From Micromonospora chaiyaphumensis (GTDB lineage Bacteria > Actinomycetota > Actinomycetes > Mycobacteriales > Micromonosporaceae): a stretch of 64,000 nucleotides of DNA. Numbering within the stretch: the stretch's first letter is position 1; each line of letters opens with the position of its first letter. The notes under the pieces are model-generated. The model made no database searches. It worked only from the letters and a program-made list of their open reading frames with translations, and was not told the DNA's origin. The stretch is taken from the NCBI RefSeq assembly GCF_900091435.1, contig NZ_FMCS01000001.1, positions 929,512 to 993,511 on the forward strand, written 5' to 3'. This document shows, piece by piece, positions 38,329 to 45,449 of this stretch. The position numbers and the translations under genes are program-made.

Positions 38329-39330
38329 TCAGTACTTGCGGTTCGGCAGTGCTTCCTTCGCCTGCTCCTGGGTGAAGGTGGTCTCCTGGGTCTCGATCCG
38401 GGCCGGCACCGACTCGCCGGCGTGCACCTTCTTGACCAGGTCCATGAGCTGGGGACCGAGCAGCGGGCTGCACTCGGCGATGAAGTTGAACTTGCCGTCG
38501 GCGAGGGCCTGCATGCCGTCCTTGACCGCGTCCACGGTGATGATGGTGATGTCCTTGCCGGGAACCTTGCCGGCCGCGGTGATCGCCTCCAGCGCGCCCA
38601 GGCCCATGTCGTCGTTGTGGGCGAACAGCACGTCGATCTTCGGGTTGGCCTTCAGGAACTGCTCCATCACCTGCTTGCCGCCGGCGCGGGTGAAGTCACC
38701 GGACTGGGAGGCGACGATCTTGAGGTTCGGGTTGGCGGCGATCGCCTCGGCGAAGCCCTTCTTCCGGTCGTTGGCCGGCGCCGAACCGGTCGTGCCCTGC
38801 AGCTCGACGATGTTGACCGGGCCGGTGGCCGACTGCTCCTTCTGCACCAGCCACTCCCCGGCGAGCCGGCCCTCCTTCACGAAGTCCGAGCCCAGGAAGG
38901 TCTTGTAGAGGGACTTGTCGGCCGAGTCGACGGACCGGTCGGTGAGGATCACCGGGATCTTCGCGTCCTTGGCCTCCTTGAGGACGGTGTCCCACCCGGA
39001 CTCCACCACCGGCGAGAAGGCGATGACATCGACCTTCTGCTGGATGAAGTTGCGGATGGCCTTGATCTGGTTCTCCTGCTTCTGCTGCGCGTCGTCGAAC
39101 TTCAGGTCGATCCCGGCCTCCGTGGCGGCCTCCTTGATCGACGTGGTGTTCGCCGTACGCCATCCGCTCTCGGCGCCGACCTGGGAGAACCCAAGCGTGA
39201 TCGTGCCGTCGTCGCCGCCGCTGCCGCCCGTGTCGCTGTTGCCGCAGGCCGCCACGCCGGTGGCGAGCAGCGCGGCGGCGAGCACCGCGATGACCTTGCG
39301 GGACGGCGGGTATGTCCTCATTCTCTTCAC
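38329..39330 (-). CDS. Sugar-binding lipoprotein (YtfQ/GafC-like), probably arabinose or arabinofuranose
   Basis: 333 residues. A lipoprotein signal (MRTYPPSRKVIAVLAAALLA) has the lipobox GVAAC. The periplasmic-binding type I domain contains ITLGFSQVGAESGWR, NQIKAIRNFIQQKVDVIAFSPVV and VLFAHNDDMGLGALEAI, as in galactofuranose/arabinofuranose-binding proteins. The substrate is inferred from co-transcription with araB, araD and araA and from the GH62 arabinofuranosidase upstream. GTG 39330 is preferred because GAGGAGA lies 7 bp before it; ATG 39321 is possible. Confidence 0.85.
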   Translation of the reverse strand: MKRMRTYPPSRKVIAVLAAALLATGVAACGNSDTGGSGGDDGTITLGFSQVGAESGWRTANTTSIKEAATEAGIDLKFDDAQQKQENQIKAIRNFIQQKVDVIAFSPVVESGWDTVLKEAKDAKIPVILTDRSVDSADKSLYKTFLGSDFVKEGRLAGEWLVQKEQSATGPVNIVELQGTTGSAPANDRKKGFAEAIAANPNLKIVASQSGDFTRAGGKQVMEQFLKANPKIDVLFAHNDDMGLGALEAITAAGKVPGKDITIITVDAVKDGMQALADGKFNFIAECSPLLGPQLMDLVKKVHAGESVPARIETQETTFTQEQAKEALPNRKY

Positions 39331-39461
39331 CGCAAATCTCCTCGGGGTAAGCGTTCTCGAATGCCGCGCACCCCCGTGGTGCACGACCTGCGCTGGTGGT
39401 GGTGCTGCGGGTTGGTGCGACGCGGACGGTCCGGGGAGCGGCCGCGCGATCGGGGCGGCCG

Positions 39462-40142
39462 TCAGGGGCTCGCCGGTGCGGGGGGTCGCTGTCCGTAGAC
39501 GTTCTGGTAGCGGTCGTACAGGGCGTCGACGTCGGCCGGCGCGATCGGCAGCGGCGCGCCGAGTGCCCGGGCCAGGTGCGCCGTGCGGGCGATGTCCTCG
39601 CACATGACCGCGGCCTTCACCGCGGCGCGCGCGTCGCGGCCGATGGTGAACACGCCGTGGTTGCGCATGAGCACGGCCGGCGAACGGTGCCCGGCGAGGG
39701 TCGCCACGATCCCCTTGCCGATGTCGTCGCCGCCGATCAGGGCGAACGGGCCGACCGGTATCTCACCGCCGAACTCGTCGGCCTGGGCGGTGAGGTGGCA
39801 CGGGATCGGCTCGCCGCGGGCCGCCCAGGCGGTCGCGTACGCGCTGTGGGTGTGCACCACTCCGCCCACCTCGGGCAGGGCGCGGTAGACGTAGGCGTGG
39901 GCGGCGGTGTCGCTCGACGGCGCGAAGTCACCCTCGACGACGACGCCGTCGAGATCGCACACGACCATGTTCTCCGGGGCGAGGTCGTCGTAGTCGACCC
40001 CGCTCGGCTTGATCACCATCAGGTTCTGGCCGGGGACCCGGGCCGAGACGTTGCCGGCCGTCCAGGCGACCAGCCCGTAGCGGGTGAGTTCGGCGTGCAG
40101 CCGGGCGACGTTCTCCCGCAGCCGCCGGATCTCGGCGCTCAT
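39462..40142 (-). CDS. araD: L-ribulose-5-phosphate 4-epimerase
   Basis: 226 residues of the class II aldolase/AraD family: LVAWTAGNVSARVPGQNLMVIKPSGVDY, the zinc ligands in VVHTHSAYATAW, and VLMRNHGVFTIG. It converts L-ribulose 5-phosphate to D-xylulose 5-phosphate. The start overlaps the araB stop (ATGA). Confidence 0.93.
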   Translation of the reverse strand: MSAEIRRLRENVARLHAELTRYGLVAWTAGNVSARVPGQNLMVIKPSGVDYDDLAPENMVVCDLDGVVVEGDFAPSSDTAAHAYVYRALPEVGGVVHTHSAYATAWAARGEPIPCHLTAQADEFGGEIPVGPFALIGGDDIGKGIVATLAGHRSPAVLMRNHGVFTIGRDARAAVKAAVMCEDIARTAHLARALGAPLPIAPADVDALYDRYQNVYGQRPPAPASP

Positions 40143-41821
40143 GCGACCACCTCCAGGGGCGTGTCGACCGGTGCCGCCGATCGCTCGACGGCGGCGTTGC
40201 GGATCGCGCGCAGGCGGGACATGACGTCGTCGCCGCCGCGTCCGAAGTGGTCGTGCAGGGACCGGTACTCGGCGTAGAGCGCGTCGTAGGCCCGCGCCCG
40301 CCCGGGGTCCGGCCGGTAGGCGTCGCGGTCCACCCGGCCCATCGCCGCGGAGGCCGCGTGGACGTCCGGGTACGCGCCGGCCGCGACCGCCGCGTGGATC
40401 GCCGAGCCCAGGGCCGGCCCCTGCGCCGAACCGATGAGGCTCAACGGCCGGTTGGTGACGTCGCTGTAGATCTGCATGAGCAGCGGGTTGGCGGTCAGGC
40501 CGCCGGCCACCACCAGCTCTCTGATCGGCACCCCCGCCGCGGCGAACGCCTCGATGATCATGCGGGTGCCGTAGGCGGTCGACTCCAGGAGCGCGCGGTA
40601 GACGTCCGCCGGCCGGGTGGCCAGCGTCAGCCCCAGGATGAGACCGCTCAGGTCGTGGTTGACCAGCAGGGACCGGTTGCCGTTCCACCAGTCCAGCGCG
40701 ATCAGCCCGTGGGCGCCGACCGGCTGCGCCGCGGCCAGCTCGCAGAGCCGCTCGTGCGAGTCGACGCCCGCCGGTGCGGCGTGGTCGACGAACCAGCCGA
40801 AGATGTCGCCGACGCCGCTCTGGCCGGCCTCGTAGCCCCAGGCCCCGGGGCTGAGTCCACCCTCGACGACGCCGCACATGCCGGGCACCTCGGCCAGCTC
40901 GGTGCCGTTGACCACGTGACAGGTGGAGGTGCCCATGATGGCGACCAGATGGCCGGGCGCCAGCGCCCGGGCGGCGGCGGCGGTGACGTGAGCGTCCACG
41001 TTGCCGGCGGCCACCGCGATGCCCTCGGGCAGCCCGGTCCACCCGGCCGCCTGCGCGGTGAGGGCGCCGGCGCGGGCGCCCAGGGGAAGCAGCGGCCCGT
41101 CCAGCTTGGCGACGAAGCCGGCGAACCCCGGGTCGAGCGCCGCCAGGAAGTCCCGGGACGGGTACCGCCCGTCCTGGCGGATGCCCTTGTAGCCGGCGGT
41201 GCAGATGTTGCGCGTCTCCACCCCGCAGAGCTGCCAGACGATCCAGTCGGCCGCCTCGACGAACCGCGCGGCGTGCCGGTAGATCTCCGGGTCCTCGTCG
41301 AGGAGCTGCAGGCCCTTGGCGAACTGCCACTCGGCGGAGATCTTCCCGCCGTACCGGTGGAGCCAGGGTTCACGGCGCTCGTGCGCGAGGGCGTTGATCC
41401 GGTCGGCGTGCGGCTGCGCGGCGTGGTGCTTCCACAGCTTCACCCAGGCGTGCGGCCGGCTCCGCAGCTCGGGCACCTCGCAGAGCGGGGTGCCGTCGGC
41501 CAGCGTGGGGAGGACGGTGCAGGCCGTGAAGTCGGTGGCGACCCCGATGACGCGGGCCGGGTCGATCCCGGCGGCGGCCACGGCGGCCGGCACGGCGTGC
41601 CGCAGCACGTCCCGGTAGTCCTCCGGGTCCTGCAACGCCCAGTCCGGCGGGAGCGGCGTCCCGCCCGGGAGCGCCGCGTCGATGACGCCGTGCCGGTACT
41701 CGTGGACCGCGGTGCCGAGCTCCGCGCCGTCACCGACGCGGACCACCAGCGCCCGGCCCGACAGCGTGCCGAAGTCGATCCCGACGACGTACCGGTCCCC
41801 CGGTCCGTGCACATCCGCCAT
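40139..41821 (-). CDS. araB: Ribulokinase
   Basis: 560 residues of the FGGY carbohydrate kinase family. The N-terminal phosphate loop is VVGIDFGTLSGRALVV; GVATDFTACT, GTSTCHVV and ELVVAGGLTANPLLMQIYSDV are AraB landmarks. It phosphorylates L-ribulose. ATG 41821 is chosen because GGGGAGG precedes it by five bases; a GTG two codons upstream overlaps that element. It is the first gene of the operon, with an operator over its promoter. Confidence 0.93.
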   Translation of the reverse strand: MADVHGPGDRYVVGIDFGTLSGRALVVRVGDGAELGTAVHEYRHGVIDAALPGGTPLPPDWALQDPEDYRDVLRHAVPAAVAAAGIDPARVIGVATDFTACTVLPTLADGTPLCEVPELRSRPHAWVKLWKHHAAQPHADRINALAHERREPWLHRYGGKISAEWQFAKGLQLLDEDPEIYRHAARFVEAADWIVWQLCGVETRNICTAGYKGIRQDGRYPSRDFLAALDPGFAGFVAKLDGPLLPLGARAGALTAQAAGWTGLPEGIAVAAGNVDAHVTAAAARALAPGHLVAIMGTSTCHVVNGTELAEVPGMCGVVEGGLSPGAWGYEAGQSGVGDIFGWFVDHAAPAGVDSHERLCELAAAQPVGAHGLIALDWWNGNRSLLVNHDLSGLILGLTLATRPADVYRALLESTAYGTRMIIEAFAAAGVPIRELVVAGGLTANPLLMQIYSDVTNRPLSLIGSAQGPALGSAIHAAVAAGAYPDVHAASAAMGRVDRDAYRPDPGRARAYDALYAEYRSLHDHFGRGGDDVMSRLRAIRNAAVERSAAPVDTPLEVVA

Positions 41822-42253
41822 CTCCACCTCCCCGTGCCGTGGCTCACATTGTTAGCGCTCACATCGGCGTCGGTCAAGACGCGATCGCAACAGTCCCGTA
41901 ACGGCGCGGTCATCGACCCCGCGGGCCGTGCCGAGCGGGTCGATCAAGCGGGGCGAACGCGTGTTAACGTTCACCAATATCGATGCATCGTCTCGGTCCT
42001 TCTGAGACGGTCGCTGGTGAAGGGGCGCCGCGGAACGCTGTTAGCGCTAACCCGCGAGCTCCCCACTGCGGCAGGCCGCGACACGTCGACGCCGCAGCCG
42101 GCCGAGCCGCTCAGGCCGGTCCGCGGCCGCGCCGCGCCGTCCACCGCCGCGACGACGTCCTCGCCGCGGGCGCTGCCGCGCACCATCGGGCCGCCAACCT
42201 GTGAACGGTCACAACCCGTGGTTGCCCGGTTCAGGCGCCGACCGGGCCGGCGG
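41822..42253 (-). promoter_or_regulatory. araB promoter region with three LacI-type operators
   Basis: A 432-bp non-coding region. TTGACC (minus, 41877-41872) and TAACAA (41854-41849) form a promoter with a 17-bp spacer. Operators: TGTTAGCGCTCACA (41850-41863) overlapping the -10, TGTTAACGTTCACC (41962-41975), and TGTTAGCGCTAACC (42039-42052), whose core GTTAGCGCTAAC is a perfect palindrome. The spacing would allow looping. No gene is supported here. Confidence 0.8.
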
Positions 42254-43255
42254 TCACCGAGGCGGCGCGGCGACGCTCTGCCGGGTGATCAGGGTCGGTG
42301 CGATGGTCTGCCGGAGCTCGCCGACCGCGCCGGATTCGAACTGCGCGAGCAGCAGGTCCAGGCTCGCCCGGGCCACCGCGGCGAAGTCCGGCCGGACGGT
42401 GGTCAGCGGCGGGATGAAGTACGCCGCCTCCGGCACGTCGTCGAAGCCCACCACACTGATCTCGTCCGGCACCTTGCGGCCGTACTCGTGCAGGGCCCGC
42501 AGCACGCCCAGCGCCAGGTGGTCGTTGGCCGTGAAGACCGCCGTCACCTCGGGCATCCGCGCCAGCATCTGCCCGCACCGGTAGCCCGAGGCCGCCGACC
42601 AGTCGGCCGGCACCAGCGGCGGCACCTCGGCGCCCGCGGCCTGCAACGCCTCCCGCCAGCCCTCGATCCGCCCGGCGCTGTCGAACCAGTCGGCGGGCCC
42701 CGACACGTGCCACACCGTGCGGTGGCCGGCCTCCAGCAGGTGCCGGGTGGCCTCCCGCGCACCCGCCACCTGGTCGACCGTCACCAGCGGCACCGGGCGG
42801 CCGGGGTCGCCGTCGACCGTCACCAGGGGGACGTCCTTCGGCAGGTGCTCCAGCGCCTCACCGGCCGACTCGACGGGCGCGATGACGACGATGCCCGCCA
42901 CCCGGTGCGCCAGGTGCCGCTCGACCGCCTCGGAGATGGACACCTGGTCCAGGTCCCGGACACTGCCCACGCTGACCGCGAAGCCCTCCTCGGCGGCGGT
43001 CTGCTCCAGCGCCGCCAGCAACGACGCCGGGCCGTAGAGGGTGGTGTTCTGCGCGACCACGCCGATGACCTGCGAGCGGCCGGTCACCAGGGCGCGAGCG
43101 GCCCGGTTCGGCCGGTAGCCCAACTCGGCGATCGCCGCCTGCACCCGCAGCCGGGTCTGCTCGCGGACGTTGGGGTGCCCGTTCAGCACCCGCGACACGG
43201 TCTGGTGGGAGACCCCGGCAAGGCGGGCCACATCCGTCATCGCGGGACCCCGCAC
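42254..43255 (-). CDS. LacI-family arabinose repressor (AraR role)
   Basis: 333 residues with HTH MTDVARLAGVSHQTVSRVLNG followed by hinge AARALVTGRSQ. The sensor domain contains VIGVVAQNTTLYGPASLLAALEQ and ISVVGFDDVPEAAYF. GTG 43255 is chosen because GGGGGAGG lies about 9 bp upstream; ATG 43240 is the alternative. It stands just upstream of the ara operon, co-oriented, and is the best candidate for binding the TGTTAGCGCTMACA sites before araB and the GH62 gene. It has no such site before itself. Inducer unknown, presumably arabinose. Confidence 0.87.
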   Translation of the reverse strand: MRGPAMTDVARLAGVSHQTVSRVLNGHPNVREQTRLRVQAAIAELGYRPNRAARALVTGRSQVIGVVAQNTTLYGPASLLAALEQTAAEEGFAVSVGSVRDLDQVSISEAVERHLAHRVAGIVVIAPVESAGEALEHLPKDVPLVTVDGDPGRPVPLVTVDQVAGAREATRHLLEAGHRTVWHVSGPADWFDSAGRIEGWREALQAAGAEVPPLVPADWSAASGYRCGQMLARMPEVTAVFTANDHLALGVLRALHEYGRKVPDEISVVGFDDVPEAAYFIPPLTTVRPDFAAVARASLDLLLAQFESGAVGELRQTIAPTLITRQSVAAPPR

Positions 43256-43561
43256 GGCACCCACCCTCCCCCGCCAAGCCCCCGACCGCGCCCGGCGGTC
43301 GACGCCGGAGCCGCGGGATGCGCCATCCGCCGCCCTGCGCTCACCCCGGCTGAGCATCCGGGGCGGCCCCGCGCAAGGCCAGCGCCAGTGTACGCCCGGA
43401 CCGCGTTCCCACCCGCCGAGGCACGGCCCGCCCCGGTGGCCGACGCGGCGGGGGCGCGAGCGGGCGGGCTCGCCTCGCGCCGAGCCCGCCCGCTCCCGTT
43501 CCACGCATCCCGCCCCGCGGGCCCTCAGAAGGCCGCCCCGGGCCGGACCTGCGTCACTCCC
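43256..43561. other. Gap before the LacI gene with GH62 terminator
   Basis: 306 bp, very GC-rich. It contains the terminator hairpin of the GH62 gene (43458-43495) and the promoter side of the LacI gene. No coding frame with a start or a recognisable family was found. Confidence 0.5.
43458..43495 (-). terminator. Terminator of the GH62 gene
   Basis: Perfect 15-bp arms GAGCGGGCGGGCTCG and CGAGCCCGCCCGCTC with an 8-nt loop, about 65 bp past the GH62 stop. Confidence 0.85.
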
Positions 43562-45085
43562 CTAGCGCTGCAACGTCAGCACACCCGGGCGGTACGGCAG
43601 GAGGCCGTAGTCCCCGCCGGAGTTGGTGGCCCGGCCCTGGTACAGCAACTGCAGATTGCACGGGTCGACGGTCATGGTCTGATCGGGGTTGCTGCGCACG
43701 AGATCACCGTGGCTGATGTCGTTGGTCCAGGTGGCGCCGCTGTTGGCCTTGCCCGCGAAGGGATTGCCCTCGGTCGCCGCCTGCGGCGTCCACGAACCGC
43801 CCAGGCTGGTGGCCGTGAACGAGCGGAAGTAGCGCCCCTGCGAGCCGATCGCCTCGACGAGCATGAGGTACTGGTTCTGGCCCTGGACCTTGTAGACCTG
43901 GACCCCTTCGAAGAGGTTGTTGGTCGAGTCACTCATGATCGTGGTGTAGTTCGAGCCGAAGTTGCCCGGGAAGTTCCCGATCGGCATGCTGGCCCGGTAG
44001 ATCTTGCCGTTGTCCCCGGCGAAGAACAGATACATGTTCTGGCTGTCACCGATGAGCGTCTGGTCGATCGGTCCCGTGCCGGAGCCGGAGATGCTTCCGG
44101 TGAAGAGGGTCTGCTGCGACGACCACCCGTTCACGTTGGTGGGGTCGCTGGACGTCCGGTAGGAGAACGCGGTCCCGCCCCACTGGTAGGCGAGCACCCA
44201 GATGTTCTTCGGGGCGAAGTAGAACAGCGTCGGCGCGACGGCGGAGAAGGGCATCGCGTTCTGGCCGGCCGAGGCCATGTCGGACCAGTTCGTGAACGGG
44301 CTGAAATTCATCGAGCCCCACGACGTTCCGGTGTCGTGCGTCGTGGCGTAGACGAGGTGCCGGCCGTTGTGCACGACGTTGGTGAAGTCCTTCAGCGAGA
44401 CCCAACCCGACCTCGGGTTCGCCAGCACGCCCGTCGACGACCAGCGGTACGTCGACGGCAGAGTGCACGAGCCGCCCGGCGGCGGCGTGGTGGGGTTGCT
44501 CCCGCCGTCGACGCGGACGAGCTGCCACTGCTGGTTGCCGCCGTTCCAGTCGTCGTACTGCACGATGCTCCCGCCGTCGGCGGTCGAGGCGCCCTGCACC
44601 TCCACCACCTTGTTGCTGTTCCGGTTGATCAACCGGACGTAACCGCTGTCCGAGTCGGCCAGCCGGAACTGCTGGTTGGCCTGGTTGCCGTCGGACCACT
44701 GCACGATGTTGGCGCCGTTGGCGGTCGACCAGTTGTAGACGTCCAGCACCTTGCCGGACAGCCGCGACCGCAACCGGTAGTAGCCGCCGCCCGAGTCCAC
44801 GAACTGCCACTGCTGCTGGTTGCCGTTGTTCCGGGTCCACTGCACGATGCGAGCACCGTCATTCGTGGCCAGGTTGTACACGTCCAGGGCCTTGCCGCTG
44901 TTGCGGTTGACCAACACGTACCACGCGCTCGTGTCGACCGTCGCCGCGGCGGCCGGTGTGGACAGCGCCACCGCGGCGGCACCGCCGACCACCACCGCTG
45001 CCACGCCGGCGGCGACCAGCCGCGGCAACCATCCACGCCGCCGCGACGGCGGCGCGATCGGGTGAGCCCTACCAAAGGCAGACAT
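43562..45085 (-). CDS. Secreted CBM13-GH62 alpha-L-arabinofuranosidase
   Basis: 507 residues. The signal region has RRR ([20 protein letters not shown]) and ends near STPAAAA. Next is a ricin-type CBM13 of three subdomains (about 50-185) with Q-x-W motifs QQQWQF, NQQFRL and QQWQL. A Pro-rich linker (NPTTPPPGG) leads to a GH62 propeller from [16 protein letters not shown] to the end. Family landmarks are [21 protein letters not shown] and [10 protein letters not shown], which hold candidate acidic catalytic residues. It removes arabinofuranosyl side chains from arabinoxylan. ATG follows GGAGGAGG. Its promoter carries two ara-type operators and a GTTTCGGAAAC palindrome. Confidence 0.92.
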   Translation of the reverse strand: MSAFGRAHPIAPPSRRRGWLPRLVAAGVAAVVVGGAAAVALSTPAAAATVDTSAWYVLVNRNSGKALDVYNLATNDGARIVQWTRNNGNQQQWQFVDSGGGYYRLRSRLSGKVLDVYNWSTANGANIVQWSDGNQANQQFRLADSDSGYVRLINRNSNKVVEVQGASTADGGSIVQYDDWNGGNQQWQLVRVDGGSNPTTPPPGGSCTLPSTYRWSSTGVLANPRSGWVSLKDFTNVVHNGRHLVYATTHDTGTSWGSMNFSPFTNWSDMASAGQNAMPFSAVAPTLFYFAPKNIWVLAYQWGGTAFSYRTSSDPTNVNGWSSQQTLFTGSISGSGTGPIDQTLIGDSQNMYLFFAGDNGKIYRASMPIGNFPGNFGSNYTTIMSDSTNNLFEGVQVYKVQGQNQYLMLVEAIGSQGRYFRSFTATSLGGSWTPQAATEGNPFAGKANSGATWTNDISHGDLVRSNPDQTMTVDPCNLQLLYQGRATNSGGDYGLLPYRPGVLTLQR

Positions 45086-45449
45086 GATCCTCCTCCTGTG
45101 ACCAAGAGCTGAACGGTCCGCCGACGATGGGCGTACCGCGACGAAGGGCGGGGGCGTACACGCCGGGCTGTCAGCGCTGACAGCTCGCCTGCGAGTGCCG
45201 GCCCGCCTGAACCAGGGTCGGACGGCGCGGGCCTGCCCGGTAAGCCACTGGCGTCGCCGCCCTTAGCCATCGACTGTGAGCGATAACATTCCGGTAGTCA
45301 AGTCGCCGTGTTTCGGAAACAGGTCGGTAATGTTGGCGCTAACATCCCGAGGCTCCTCGCGCGATCAGCACCACGGCACCGGGAGCCGTCGACAGAGCAG
45401 CCGCCGGTGCCCGGCACCCTCGTCGCACTGCGCGCGCTAGCTTTGCGCG
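45086..45449. promoter_or_regulatory. GH62/AfsR-like intergenic region with two ara operators and GTTTCGGAAAC
   Basis: 364 bp without a gene. On the minus strand TTGACT (45301-45296) and CACAGT (45278-45273) form a 17-bp-spaced promoter for the GH62 gene. TGTGAGCGATAACA (45275-45288) overlaps its -10. GTTTCGGAAAC (45310-45320) and TGTTGGCGCTAACA (45331-45344) lie upstream. On the plus strand TAGCTT (45438-45443) stands 6 nt before the AfsR-like GTG. Confidence 0.75.

Noticed and set aside
39331..39461. GTAAGCGTTCTC at about 39346-39357 as a sixth arabinose operator.
   Set aside because: Only half the positions of the palindrome fit, and the gene is already downstream of the araB promoter.
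41971..42186. A 71-codon minus-strand frame in the araB upstream region.
   Set aside because: It overlaps two operators, has low-complexity composition and no ribosome binding site.
40247..45112. A 1621-codon open frame on the plus strand antisense to araB, the LacI gene and the GH62 gene.
   Set aside because: It mirrors third-position GC of the real minus-strand genes, has low-complexity Arg/Val/Gly composition and crosses several gene borders.
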